Source: F-183 sp964627455
Lineage (GTDB): Bacteria; Acidobacteriota; Terriglobia; Bryobacterales; Bryobacteraceae
Reading direction: 5' to 3'
DNA: 64,000 bases
Assembly (NCBI GenBank): GCA_964627455.1
Contig: CAZVKC010000042.1
Span: 5,075-69,074 of the forward strand
The position numbers and the translations under genes are program-made. Under the pieces are notes generated by a model, which searched no databases, was not told the DNA's origin, and was given only the letters and a program-made list of their open reading frames with translations. Shown in pieces: positions 16,610-25,896 of the stretch (its first letter is position 1; every line of letters begins with the position of its first letter).

Positions 16610-18778
16610 TTACCTGGTCACGACCTTTTCAACGGACTGATTGTCGAATTCGTCGGTGACACGCACGGCGACGGTGAATTCACTGCCCGCGGATGGTTTG
16701 TCGACCGAGAGCTTGTACTGCAGTTCGGACGAGTCGCTGAGACGCGTGGTCGGTTCGGCGACGATCCACTCTCCGCCGTTGATCGAGTATTCGGCCTTGG
16801 TGATGGTGCTTTGCGCATCCCTGGCTTCGAAGGCGATCTCGAGTTTCGCGCCGGTTGTGGCCGTGAGGTTGGCGATGCGAGGTCCTGTGTTGTCGATCAG
16901 GAACGTGTCGGATTCGCGAACGGTGCTGAGGGTGTCGGCCGGCGTGTTCGACGCGCCGTCGTGCGCGGAGATGCGCAGAATGTACTCGCCATCCGCGTAG
17001 GCAGCGGTGTCCCAACTGAGGAAGCGGTCGCGCAGTTTGTCGCGAACAAGCTTCCACTCGGTTTCGCGAACGCCACGGATCTCGACCTTGTACGTCAACT
17101 GATCGCCGTTGTCATCGCGCGACAGCCAGCGCGCGCCGATGTGACCCTTGGCGTAGTTGAGCGTGACACCGGTGTTGAGTTCCGCGGGATTAACGGCCGC
17201 AGTGCGGCGTTGACCGAGAGCGGGTAGCGACAGAGTGTTGGACGAGACGCTGATCAGCGACGGCGCGGGGAAGCGATAGTTCGGCGGCGTGATCTCGATC
17301 TCTTCGATGACGGGCGCGATGTTCTTCGCCTGATACGCGATGTCGATGCCGGTGAGGTCCGCGGCGCCGGTGAGGGTCGCACGGTATTGCAGGAAGCGCG
17401 CAGACGGCGACGTGACTCGACCGTGCTTCGAGGTCAGATTCACCGCGGCCCAGGGGCTCCAGTTCTTCTGCGGTGTGTTGAGGTTGCCGCTGCGGGTCTC
17501 GAACTTCACGCCATCCGCGGCGCCGTAGTAACTGAGGCGTCCCCAGTAAGAGAAGGCTCCGACATCGTAAACGTCGCTCTCAATCGAGCCTTGCGATTCG
17601 ATTTGAGGTCCAACCTGGAAGAGTTTGCCGATGTTGCCGGTGACCGCGTAGATTGTGCCGTTGCGCCCCGTGGCGAGCGAAGTGATCTGGGTCGGGGCGA
17701 GTGAGGTGACGAGCGTGTACTGATGATCGGAGTCGATGCGGAAGAGATTACCGCGGTTGCCGGTGGCGAGCAGCGGGCGATCGTTTGCATCGAGGGCGAT
17801 CGAGTAGACGATGTCGGTGGCGTTCTGCCAGATGCGCCGCGGAAATCCGTCGGGCTGGATGCGATAGACCTCCGTGCCGCCCTGCACGGCGGCGAGTGTC
17901 GCAACAGGCGCGGGGGCGGCGGCGGGTCTTGCAGCGGCCGGTTGTCCCGCTGCTGCGGGGGCAGGAGCAGGCGCCGGAACCGGGGCGGGCAGGACTGGTC
18001 CACCGGATCCTTTGTTGCCGATCGCTGCGGCCCAGATGGCGCCGTCCTTCGCAATGGCGACGGCGGTGACTTCGCGCTTGGGCGATTGGTATAAAACAAA
18101 TCCTTCACCGTTTGTTCCAACGCGAAGAATCAGGCCGCCGGGCTCGGTGCCCGCGATCAGGTTGCCCTGCGCGTCAATGGCGAGCGAGCGGATGTGGGTT
18201 TCGTCCGCTTTGAAGAAGACGCTGCCGCGGCCGTTGGCCGTCACGCGGTGGATCTCGCCTTTGTCGCCGGTGGCGATGAAGAGGTCCCCGGCTGCGTTGA
18301 ACGCGAGCGCCCAGATGTACTTGGCTTTCGGATCGTAGAAGACTTCGGGTTTTGCGCCGGCGTTGCGAAGTTTGTAGACCTTGCCGTCGGGCGAAGTCGC
18401 CGCGTAGATCGCGTCGTTGCGATCCACGGCAATGGCGTGAATTTCGAGTCCCTCGAGTTCGGCGATGGTTTTCGCTTTGCCGTTTGCATCGACCTGAATC
18501 AGCTTTTCGGAGGTCCCGTTGGCGCTGCCGCCGCCGATGTAGGTGTTGCCTTTCGAGTCCTGTGCGACGGCCCAGAGATATGCGGTTGAAGCGTCGTGCA
18601 GTTCCTTGACGACGGGCGCGAGGGTGAGGCGTCCATCATTGCGAAGCGAGAGTTTCGAGAGCTTGCCTTTTTCGAAATCGCCCATCTCGCTCTGCTGCCA
18701 GGATCGTGTCTCCACTGCGAAAGCGGATGCGCCTGCGAACACCGCCAGAGTAAGCGGCAAAATGACTTGGATCTTCAT
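16610..18778 (-). CDS. secreted beta-propeller protein with C-terminal Ig-like region
   Basis: A 722-residue protein with a signal peptide (1-21, ASAFA). Residues about 60-400 contain repeated propeller blades of the form 'I.ALAxDxxGNLFIATGDKGEI.R' (YLWAVAQDSKGNTYIGGG, IWALAFNAAGDLFIATGD, IRSLAIDAQGNLIAGTE). Blade 5 is followed by an Ala/Pro-rich linker (residues about 260-300, low complexity, GPVLPAPVPAPAPAPAAAG). The C-terminal third is beta-rich, with Ig/cadherin-like segments (LTYKVEIRGVRETEW, FTVAVRVTDEFDNQS). No catalytic motif is recognised. It sits between aat and the S55-like gene on the same strand, 6 bases after the latter. Confidence 0.8.
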   Translation of the reverse strand: MKIQVILPLTLAVFAGASAFAVETRSWQQSEMGDFEKGKLSKLSLRNDGRLTLAPVVKELHDASTAYLWAVAQDSKGNTYIGGGSANGTSEKLIQVDANGKAKTIAELEGLEIHAIAVDRNDAIYAATSPDGKVYKLRNAGAKPEVFYDPKAKYIWALAFNAAGDLFIATGDKGEIHRVTANGRGSVFFKADETHIRSLAIDAQGNLIAGTEPGGLILRVGTNGEGFVLYQSPKREVTAVAIAKDGAIWAAAIGNKGSGGPVLPAPVPAPAPAPAAAGQPAAARPAAAPAPVATLAAVQGGTEVYRIQPDGFPRRIWQNATDIVYSIALDANDRPLLATGNRGNLFRIDSDHQYTLVTSLAPTQITSLATGRNGTIYAVTGNIGKLFQVGPQIESQGSIESDVYDVGAFSYWGRLSYYGAADGVKFETRSGNLNTPQKNWSPWAAVNLTSKHGRVTSPSARFLQYRATLTGAADLTGIDIAYQAKNIAPVIEEIEITPPNYRFPAPSLISVSSNTLSLPALGQRRTAAVNPAELNTGVTLNYAKGHIGARWLSRDDNGDQLTYKVEIRGVRETEWKLVRDKLRDRFLSWDTAAYADGEYILRISAHDGASNTPADTLSTVRESDTFLIDNTGPRIANLTATTGAKLEIAFEARDAQSTITKAEYSINGGEWIVAEPTTRLSDSSELQYKLSVDKPSAGSEFTVAVRVTDEFDNQSVEKVVTR

Positions 18779-18784
18779 GTTTGT

Positions 18785-20605
18785 TTACTTGACTGTGATC
18801 TTCAGGGAATAGCTGCCGGACACCATATGATCGAGTTCCACCGAGGTCTGTTCGTGAACGGTTTCGGGCACCGTGAAGAGCGGACGGTTGCCGGTACGCG
18901 AAGCCTGCATCACGTTTAAAACAGAAGCGGGCAGGCTTGGGAGCGTCTTGTCTTCGGCGTACGCGGTGGGTTTCTGTTCGACCAGCGAGACGTAGAGACG
19001 GTTGTTGCTGCGTTCCTGATTGAGGATCGAAACCGTCTGCGGCAGGTCGAGGAAGCGGTTGGTCGCCGCGGCGAAGTTCAGCATGCGGTCGAGCGTTTCG
19101 GCGTCGCTGAGCAGGATGCGATGGTCGCCCTTGGCGATCCCGGCCGGGATGCGAACCTTGACTTCGCGTTCGATGCGAGGTCCACGGAAGGGCCGCAGGA
19201 AGACGCGCACCGGCACTTCCCCGCCCGGCTCGACTTCGCTGGCGGCGATCCAAGCGGTTTCGATGGCGGCGGAACGGCGCTCGGGCAGCAGGTCCACGGT
19301 GATGTCGACGCTCTTGAGGTTCGGACTTTGCACCGTGTTGAGGAAGAGCTTGTTGAACTTGTCGCCCCACCAGCCCGCGACAAGCATCGGCGGCGCGACG
19401 GGGAGTTCCGAAGGCGCGCGCATGGTGCGGGCCGAGATCTTCGATCCGTCGGCGAAATGGATGTTGCCGTTGACGCGATAGGTGGTGTCTTCAGCGAACT
19501 CGTTCATGCCTTCGATGGAATTGAAGAGCGTCACCATCATCAGGAACGGGGTCCAACGCTGCTGCACGAAGATGTTGAAGTTGAGGTCCTTCTCGCGCGG
19601 CGTGGCGGTGGCATACGAGCGGACCTTCACTTTCACGGGGATCATGTCGGCGGTTTCGCCGAGCAGGCCCATGATGCCGGAATGGCGATCCTGCCGCAGC
19701 GCGCCTACGATTTCCGTCGCGTTGCCGAACTTGTTGGGCTGGAACTGGCTCGAGAGCACCATCAGGATTTCGCCCTTGGACATCGGCATATTGACGGGTC
19801 CGAGATTGAAGAAGGGATGTCCGAAGGCGAGCACGCGCTTGCCGTCGTTGTAGCTGACGGTGCCGAGTCCGGTCATGCTCATGTCGCCGGAAACGAGGAT
19901 GCCCGCGACGGCTTCGCCGGGCTTGAGCGAGTTCTGCCATCCGGCGACGGGACGCGGGGACATCAGGGTTCCGGTGGCACCGCCCTGCACGGGCTTGAGT
20001 CCCATCTGATTGAACATCGCGCCGAATTCGCGGAGCGTGCTGTCGGTGAAGCCCGCGAGTGTTACTGGCGTGTCGATCGGAACCATCTGCGGGATGCTGC
20101 CGCCGCCCGCGTTGACGACCTGGTTCAATAAATCGCCGGGGACGTCGATTGCCGCGCGACGCACAGGCGCTGTGCCGGGGGCTTTGGGATCAGCCGGCTT
20201 CGACTGGTCGAATTCATTGATCTCGAGCATGTTCTCGATGGGCGTGATGCCGCAGATCGCGTCGGGCGAGAAGACGGACAAACGCAGCGCGACGGCGCCG
20301 ACGAGTTTGCCGTCAATATAGACGGGGCTTCCGCTCATGCCTCCGGCGACGTTGGTGCGCGCGGCTTTGCCACCCATCTTGCCGAGAATGATGTTCTGTT
20401 TGGGACCCCAGGCGTTCTTCCAGAGGCCGATGATTTCGATCGGCACGGCTTCTGCTTCCGTGCCCTGAAAGACGGTCCACGCGGTCGCCTTCATGCCCGG
20501 CTTGAGGTCGGCCTCTTTGAAGATTTCGACCTTGCCCGCTACGGGAGGTTTGGTTTGAGCAAGCGAGAGTAGAGCTGCAAAGAAGAAAGTCGATAATGCT
20601 TTCAC
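18785..20605 (-). CDS. SpoIVB peptidase S55-like exported protein
   Basis: A 606-residue protein with a short signal peptide (1-16). Residues about 30-280 resemble the S55 domain of SpoIVB: KPGMKATAWTVFQGTE, then GGMSGSPVYIDGKLVGAV (nucleophile Ser in the GMSGSP box, S91 or S93) and later VLAFGHPFFNLGP, which supplies the conserved GHPF. SpoIVB itself is a sporulation checkpoint protease, but S55 domains also occur in non-sporulating Acidobacteriota, where the role is unknown. The C-terminal half is beta-rich without a recognised domain. It is 6 bases upstream of the propeller gene; the two may work together in the envelope. Confidence 0.8.
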   Translation of the reverse strand: MKALSTFFFAALLSLAQTKPPVAGKVEIFKEADLKPGMKATAWTVFQGTEAEAVPIEIIGLWKNAWGPKQNIILGKMGGKAARTNVAGGMSGSPVYIDGKLVGAVALRLSVFSPDAICGITPIENMLEINEFDQSKPADPKAPGTAPVRRAAIDVPGDLLNQVVNAGGGSIPQMVPIDTPVTLAGFTDSTLREFGAMFNQMGLKPVQGGATGTLMSPRPVAGWQNSLKPGEAVAGILVSGDMSMTGLGTVSYNDGKRVLAFGHPFFNLGPVNMPMSKGEILMVLSSQFQPNKFGNATEIVGALRQDRHSGIMGLLGETADMIPVKVKVRSYATATPREKDLNFNIFVQQRWTPFLMMVTLFNSIEGMNEFAEDTTYRVNGNIHFADGSKISARTMRAPSELPVAPPMLVAGWWGDKFNKLFLNTVQSPNLKSVDITVDLLPERRSAAIETAWIAASEVEPGGEVPVRVFLRPFRGPRIEREVKVRIPAGIAKGDHRILLSDAETLDRMLNFAAATNRFLDLPQTVSILNQERSNNRLYVSLVEQKPTAYAEDKTLPSLPASVLNVMQASRTGNRPLFTVPETVHEQTSVELDHMVSGSYSLKITVK

Positions 20606-20640
20606 TGATTGTCCTGCTGCCTTCTATTATGGCGCGGCGG

Positions 20641-21306
20641 CTACAGGACCTCGATTACTGCGTGCATGCGGCCGGATTGTTCGGCGTCGCGGCGGAAGGA
20701 GTGGAACCATTCAGCGTCGCAACGCGTGCAGCGATCGATGGCGTCGATGCGCGTGAGGCCGGCGCTTTCGAGTTGCCAGCGGTTGAAGGTCACGAGGTCG
20801 AGGTGGGTCTTGCCCTGGCCGGACCATTCCGGAAGATAGGCGGCGAACTGTTCGGCGACATCCTGGCTGACTTCGTAACAGCAGGGTCCGATGGCGGGAC
20901 CGATGGCGGCGCAGAGGTCGCCGGGTTGCGATCCGAATTGCCCGGCCATGATCGCAACGGCTTTGCGAACGATCTGGAGTTGCGTGCCGCGCCAGCCGGC
21001 GTGGATTGCGGCAACAGCGTGATGGACAGGGTCCGCGAGCAGGACGGGAACGCAATCGGCAGTGCGGATGGAAAGCGGCGTGGCGCGCGCGGCGGTAGCG
21101 AGCGCGTCGCCCTGCGTGAGTTCCGCGAGCGCGCAGCCGCCCCCAGGGATCGTGTGCACGATATCCGAATGGATCTGCTTGAGCGTGGCCGTCTCGCCGG
21201 GCCAGTTTTCCGCGCGACGGGTTCCGAAGCCGTGGCGCATCCAACCGGCGCCGCACTCGTCGAGCAAGGTGCTGCGCAGGACGTGATCGGGATCGAGACG
21301 GAACAC
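20641..21306 (-). CDS. pgeF: peptidoglycan editing factor / multicopper polyphenol oxidase family (YfiH)
   Basis: A 221-residue protein with the PgeF active-site His-Cys-His set: KQIHSDIV (H46), TADCVPVLL (C85) and AAIHAGWRGT (H102), followed by AIGPAIGPCCYEV and the C-terminal CTRCDAEWFHSFRRD. Members remove mis-incorporated residues from peptidoglycan precursors or act as purine phosphorylase/adenosine deaminase. The GTG start at 21306 overlaps by one base the stop of a 51-residue membrane protein gene (TAGTG), so the two are translationally coupled. Confidence 0.93.
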   Translation of the reverse strand: MFRLDPDHVLRSTLLDECGAGWMRHGFGTRRAENWPGETATLKQIHSDIVHTIPGGGCALAELTQGDALATAARATPLSIRTADCVPVLLADPVHHAVAAIHAGWRGTQLQIVRKAVAIMAGQFGSQPGDLCAAIGPAIGPCCYEVSQDVAEQFAAYLPEWSGQGKTHLDLVTFNRWQLESAGLTRIDAIDRCTRCDAEWFHSFRRDAEQSGRMHAVIEVL

Positions 21307-21461
21307 TACCAGAGCATCCGAATGGCGAAGTACGCTGCGGCGCTGATGATCAGCAGGAACAGGATCAGCTTGATCACCATCGAGGCAACGAACTTGAGGA
21401 TCTTGAATCCGACGTAGGCGGCAACGATGACGATTGCCGCCGTGATGAGCATCGAGACCAT
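21306..21461 (-). CDS. 51-residue membrane protein coupled to pgeF
   Basis: An ATG at 21461 preceded by AAGAAGA gives 51 residues ending RMLW. The protein is almost all hydrophobic with two segments, MLITAAIVIVAAYVGF and VIKLILFLLIISAAAYFAI, separated by a short basic stretch (KILKF). The stop codon overlaps the pgeF start. Its codon choice (many ATC, CTG, GCC) matches the neighbours, which supports a real gene. No known family is recognised. Confidence 0.65.
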   Translation of the reverse strand: MVSMLITAAIVIVAAYVGFKILKFVASMVIKLILFLLIISAAAYFAIRMLW

Positions 21462-21480
21462 GATTTATCTTCTTACGAAT

Positions 21481-22248
21481 TTACTTTGGCAGATACTTGC
21501 GGATTCCGAAATCGTAGACGGCCGCGCCGAGCAAGCCGCCGATGAGTGGGGCGACCAGCGGCACTAAGAACACGCCGTTGTCGAGGCCCGTGTTCTTGAA
21601 TCCGGCGACCGCAGTGAAGAGCCGGGGACCGAAATCGCGCGCGGGGTTGATCGCGTAGCCGTGCATGGTTCCGAAGCACATGCCGACGGCGACAACGATG
21701 AGGCCAACCATGATTGGGCCCATGTTCGAGCCCGGCGGCTGGTTGCGTTCGTCGGTAATGGCAAGGATCATCAGCAGCAGAAGTGCGGTTCCGAGGATCT
21801 GGTCGACCCAGCCGGACATCGGGTCCGCCGGGAATGCGGGGACGGTCGCAAAGACACTGGCGGTGCGTTCGAGGTTCGGATCGAAGTGGTAGAAGGCCGC
21901 GCGGTAGTTGAGGAAGACGATGGCGGCTCCGGTGAAGGCGCCCGCCATCTGGGCGATCGTGTATGGCACGACCTTGCTCCAGGGAAAACCGCGAAAGGCG
22001 GCGAGCGTCACGGTGACAGCCGGATTGAGATGCGCGCCGGTCGTTTTGCCTGCAATGTAGATTCCCATGGTGACCGCTAGTCCCCAAGCGAGGTTGATGT
22101 TGGTGGTTCCGCCGTTGACGACTTCACCGGGCACGCCCTTCGCGAAGAGCACGACGGACGCCACGACACCGAGACCAAACAGGAGGAGGACCATGGTCCC
22201 CAGGAACTCGGCAAGGAGTTCCGCGACAAGACGATTGGGCTGCTGCAT
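21481..22248 (-). CDS. glpF: glycerol facilitator / aquaglyceroporin (MIP family)
   Basis: A 255-residue channel with six TM helices and both NPA boxes: HLNPAVT (75-77) and INPARDFGPR (201-203). The Asp after the second NPA box (D205) is typical of glycerol-conducting GlpF-like channels rather than strict water channels. It should let glycerol or other small polyols cross the inner membrane. The longer frame starts at 22281, but the ATG at 22248 opens directly with the usual N-terminus. No glycerol kinase is in the window. The gene ends 19 bases before the 51-residue gene. Confidence 0.88.
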   Translation of the reverse strand: MQQPNRLVAELLAEFLGTMVLLLFGLGVVASVVLFAKGVPGEVVNGGTTNINLAWGLAVTMGIYIAGKTTGAHLNPAVTVTLAAFRGFPWSKVVPYTIAQMAGAFTGAAIVFLNYRAAFYHFDPNLERTASVFATVPAFPADPMSGWVDQILGTALLLLMILAITDERNQPPGSNMGPIMVGLIVVAVGMCFGTMHGYAINPARDFGPRLFTAVAGFKNTGLDNGVFLVPLVAPLIGGLLGAAVYDFGIRKYLPK

Positions 22249-22261
22249 AGACAGTTGACAG

Positions 22262-22290
22262 ATTGTATCAGCAAGGGCCAACCGTGAGAA
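22262..22290 (-). promoter_or_regulatory. putative promoter of the glycerol facilitator gene
   Basis: On the minus strand: -35 TTCTCA (22285-22290, 4 of 6 consensus bases), 17-base spacer, -10 TACAAT (22262-22267, 5 of 6). Transcription would start only about 7 bases before the ATG, so the mRNA would be nearly leaderless. Confidence 0.35.
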
Positions 22291-22318
22291 ACTGAAGATT
22301 ACCCCTCAGTACATCAAC

Positions 22319-24919
22319 ATGACCGGTCACGACACACGCCAGAAGTTTCTGGACTATTTTTCTCAAAACGGCCATCGCGTCGTGAAGAGTTCCTCGCTGG
22401 TTCCCGCCAACGATCCGACGCTGCTGTTTACGAACGCAGGCATGAACCAGTTCAAGGACCTGTTCCTGGGCGCCGAGAAGCGCGATTACACGCGTGCGGC
22501 GACGTCCCAGAAGTGTGTCCGCGCCGGCGGCAAACACAACGACCTCGAGAACGTCGGCTATACGCGCCGGCATCATACGTTCTTCGAGATGCTGGGCAAT
22601 TTCTCGTTCGGCGATTACTTCAAGCGCGAAGCGATTGCCTACGCGTGGGAGTTGATCACCAGGGAATACGGGCTTCCGAAAGACAAGCTGTATGTGACAG
22701 TGTTCCGCGAAGACGACGACGCCGAGAACCTGTGGCAGGAAGTGACGGGCATTCCGAAGTCCCGCATTTTCCGGTTGGACGAGAAGGACAACTTCTGGCA
22801 GATGGGCGATACCGGGCCGTGTGGTCCGTGTTCGGAGATCCACTATGACCTGGGTCCCGAAGGCGCGGCGCCGGGACGCGAGCACGAAGCGTTTCCGGAA
22901 GACGGCGGCGGCCGGTTCGTCGAAATCTGGAACCTGGTGTTCATGCAGTTCGACCGCGACCAGAGCGGCAAGCTGACTCCTTTGCCGCGTCCGTCGATCG
23001 ACACCGGCATGGGTCTCGAGCGCCTCGCCGCGGTGATGCAGGGAAAGCTGTCGAATTACGACACCGATCTGATTCAGCCGATCTGTCGCAAGGCCGGCGA
23101 GATTTTCAAGATTGAGTATGGCGCTGCGGCAGAGTCCGATACGGCGATGCGCATCAATGCGGATCACGCGCGTGCGACCGCGTTTCTGATCAACGACGGC
23201 GTGGTTCCTTCGAACGAAGGCCGCGGCTACGTGCTGCGCAAGATCATGCGCCGCGCGATGCGCCACGGCCGCCGCGCGGGGATGACCGAACCGTACTTCG
23301 ACCGGATGACAAAATTCGTGGCCGAGTGGATGAGCGGCGCGTATCCCGAAATGCTCGAGAGCATCGATCGCGTGTCGCGCATCGTTCGCGATGAAGAGCA
23401 TCGTTACGCGACGACGTTCCAGGTGGCCGAGAAGATTTTCAACGACGAAGCGAAGAAGGCGCAGGGCGGCGTGCTGCCCGGCGGCGCTTCGTTCAAGCTA
23501 TACGACACCTATGGACTCGCGCTCGACGAGCAGGAAGATATGGCTCGCGAGTTCGGCCTGTCGATCGATCACGCGGCGTTCCGCGAAGAGATGGACCGGC
23601 AGCGTGCGCGCGCTCGCGCTTCGTGGAAGGGCGCCGACAAGGCGAACGTTCCCGAAGTGTACAAGTCGCTGCCGTCGACCGAGTTCATCGGCCGCGAGAC
23701 GCTGGAATCGACTGCGACGATCGCACGGGTGATCGAGATCGACGGACGCACGGAACTGGTGCTCGATCGTTCGCCGTTCTATGCGGAAGCGGGCGGCCAG
23801 GTGGGCGACACCGGCGTGATCCTCAATGCGAACGGCGAGGTAATCGCGCAGGTGGAAACGACGTACAAACCGGCGCCGGGCACGCACGTGCATCGCATCG
23901 TATTGAAGGGCGCACTGAAGGAAGGCGACGTGGTCACGGCTCGGGTGGAATCGCCGGCGCGTCACTCGATCATGCGCAATCATACGGGTACGCACCTGCT
24001 GCACGCGGCGCTGCGCACGGTGTTGGGTCCGCATGTGAAGCAGGCGGGCAGCATCGTGGACCAGGGCCGCCTGCGGTTCGACTTCGCGCACTATACGGCG
24101 CTTTCGCCGGAGGAGATCGCGGAAGTCGAACGGTTGATGAACGTGCACATCCTGCAGAACGAGCGCGTGAACACCGACGTGATGGATCTCGAGCACGCAC
24201 TGACGACCGGCGCGATGGCGCTGTTCGGCGAGAAGTACGGCGAGAAGGTGCGCGTGGTGACGATCAGCGACTTCAGCAAGGAATTGTGCGGCGGCACGCA
24301 CGTATCGTCGACCGGCGAGATCGGGCTGTGCAAGGTCATCTATGAAGGATCGATTTCCGCGGGCGTGCGGCGTATCGAGGCGATCAGTGGCGAGGGTTCG
24401 CTGCGGCGGTTCCAGGACGCGCAGAATTCGCTGTCGCGGCTGGCGCACCTGACACGCGCGTCCGAATCCGATTTGCTCGAGAATTTCGAAAAGCTACTGG
24501 CGCAGCAGAAGACGCTGGAACGGCAGATCGAGCAGATGAAGGAAAAGCTCGCGCACGCCGAGGCGTCGTCGCTCGAGTCGAAGGCGCGTTCGATCAAGGA
24601 CGTGCAGGTGCTCGCGGCACAGGTGGACGGCATGGATCGCGCGCAGTTGCGTACGTTGGTCGATTCGCTGCGCAACAAGTGGAAGTCCGCGGTGGTGCTG
24701 CTGGCGACTACTGAGGATTCGGGCATCTCGATTGTTGCGGCTGTGACGAAGGATCTGGCTGGCAAGGTCCACGCGGGCAAGCTAGTGGGTTCGGTGGCGC
24801 AGGCTGTGGGCGGAAAGGGCGGCGGACGCCCGGACTTGGCGGAAGCGGGCGGCAAGGATGTCGCGGCGCTGCCGGGCGCGCTCGAGAAGGCGTACTCGAC
24901 CGTCGAAGGAATGCTGTAG
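22319..24919 (+). CDS. alaS: alanyl-tRNA synthetase
   Basis: An 866-residue class II synthetase of normal length, charging tRNA-Ala. Visible features are the N-terminal catalytic core (RQKFLDYFSQNGHRVVKSSS, LLFTNAGMNQFKDLFLG, HHTFFEMLGNFSFGDYFK), the editing domain with zinc-site HNHTGTHLLHAALR-type motif and the LCGGTHVSSTGEIG box, and the C-terminal coiled-coil/oligomerisation part (about 720-860). The ATG is chosen because it directly precedes the conserved N-terminus. The YpdA-like gene follows 10 bases later. A 377-residue frame on the opposite strand is a shadow. Confidence 0.98.
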   Translation: MTGHDTRQKFLDYFSQNGHRVVKSSSLVPANDPTLLFTNAGMNQFKDLFLGAEKRDYTRAATSQKCVRAGGKHNDLENVGYTRRHHTFFEMLGNFSFGDYFKREAIAYAWELITREYGLPKDKLYVTVFREDDDAENLWQEVTGIPKSRIFRLDEKDNFWQMGDTGPCGPCSEIHYDLGPEGAAPGREHEAFPEDGGGRFVEIWNLVFMQFDRDQSGKLTPLPRPSIDTGMGLERLAAVMQGKLSNYDTDLIQPICRKAGEIFKIEYGAAAESDTAMRINADHARATAFLINDGVVPSNEGRGYVLRKIMRRAMRHGRRAGMTEPYFDRMTKFVAEWMSGAYPEMLESIDRVSRIVRDEEHRYATTFQVAEKIFNDEAKKAQGGVLPGGASFKLYDTYGLALDEQEDMAREFGLSIDHAAFREEMDRQRARARASWKGADKANVPEVYKSLPSTEFIGRETLESTATIARVIEIDGRTELVLDRSPFYAEAGGQVGDTGVILNANGEVIAQVETTYKPAPGTHVHRIVLKGALKEGDVVTARVESPARHSIMRNHTGTHLLHAALRTVLGPHVKQAGSIVDQGRLRFDFAHYTALSPEEIAEVERLMNVHILQNERVNTDVMDLEHALTTGAMALFGEKYGEKVRVVTISDFSKELCGGTHVSSTGEIGLCKVIYEGSISAGVRRIEAISGEGSLRRFQDAQNSLSRLAHLTRASESDLLENFEKLLAQQKTLERQIEQMKEKLAHAEASSLESKARSIKDVQVLAAQVDGMDRAQLRTLVDSLRNKWKSAVVLLATTEDSGISIVAAVTKDLAGKVHAGKLVGSVAQAVGGKGGGRPDLAEAGGKDVAALPGALEKAYSTVEGML

Positions 24920-24929
24920 GACGCGACTG

Positions 24930-25892
24930 ATGCTGGACGTCGTTATCGTGGGTGCGGGTCCAACAGGACTCGCTTGCGGAATCGAGCTGAAGAAGCTGGG
25001 GTTGAGCGCGCTGCTGATCGACAAGGGCTGCGTGGTCAATTCGCTGTACAACTATCCGACGAACATGGTGTTCTTCACCACGCCGGAATTGCTCGAGATC
25101 GGCGACATTCCGATGACGGCGTTGAATGAGAAGCCGGTTCGCGGCGAGGCGTTGAAGTACTATCGCCGCGTCGCGAACCATTATGGTTTGGACATCCATC
25201 AATACGAGTTCGTGCAACGTGTGGATGGAGTGGATGGCGCGTTCACGGTGGTGACGGACAAGGGGTTGTATCCGTGCCGCAAGGTGATTTTCGCGACCGG
25301 CTACTACGACAAGCCCAACTACCTGAACGTCCCCGGCGAGGATCTGCCGAAGGTCATTCATTACTACAAAGAAGCGCATCCCTACTACGATCACGACGTG
25401 CTGGTGGTCGGCGCGAAGAACTCTGCAGCGATCGCAGCGCTCGAGTTGTGGTGGACCGGCGCGCGTGTGACGCTCGTGCATCGTGGGCCGGGGATTCACA
25501 ACAATGTGAAGTACTGGATCAAGCCGAACATCGAGAATCGAATCAAGAACGGCGAGATCCCCGCGTATTTCAACTCACGCGTCGTGGAGATTTTGCCGGA
25601 TGCAGTGCGGATCGCAACGCCGGACGGCGAGGTTCGCATCCAGAACGATTTCGTGTTTGCGATGACGGGTTACCGGCCGGACTTCGAGTTCCTGGCGGCG
25701 CACGGGATTCAACTGGAGCCGGAGACACGGCGTCCCCGCACGAATCCCGACACGCTGGAAAGCGACACGAAGGGTATTTATCTGGCTGGTGTGATCGTGG
25801 CGGGCGTGCACACGAACGAGATCTTCATCGAGAACGGGCGGTTCCACGGCAAGTCCATTGCTGCGGCGATTGCAGCGTCGTTGCGGGGCTAG
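24930..25892 (+). CDS. ypdA: YpdA-like FAD/NAD(P) oxidoreductase (putative bacillithiol disulfide reductase)
   Basis: A 320-residue flavoprotein with an N-terminal dinucleotide fold (VVIVGAGPTGLACGIELKK, GxGxxG at residues 8-13) and a second nucleotide fold starting VLVVGAKNSAAIAALEL. The region CVVNSLYNYPTNMVFFTTPELLEIG is characteristic of the YpdA family, which lacks the CxxC of thioredoxin reductase and recycles bacillithiol disulfide in Firmicutes. Some Acidobacteriota carry bacillithiol genes, so the role is plausible; no bsh genes are in the window. It starts 10 bases after alaS, probably in the same transcript. Confidence 0.85.
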   Translation: MLDVVIVGAGPTGLACGIELKKLGLSALLIDKGCVVNSLYNYPTNMVFFTTPELLEIGDIPMTALNEKPVRGEALKYYRRVANHYGLDIHQYEFVQRVDGVDGAFTVVTDKGLYPCRKVIFATGYYDKPNYLNVPGEDLPKVIHYYKEAHPYYDHDVLVVGAKNSAAIAALELWWTGARVTLVHRGPGIHNNVKYWIKPNIENRIKNGEIPAYFNSRVVEILPDAVRIATPDGEVRIQNDFVFAMTGYRPDFEFLAAHGIQLEPETRRPRTNPDTLESDTKGIYLAGVIVAGVHTNEIFIENGRFHGKSIAAAIAASLRG

Positions 25893-25896
25893 TGAG

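Noticed and set aside
18785..20605. Evidence for sporulation
   Set aside because: A single S55 domain without any spo or ger genes does not support it.
22268..23401. 377-codon frame opposite alaS
   Set aside because: Fully antisense to a strongly conserved synthetase; GC-rich third positions create long shadow frames.
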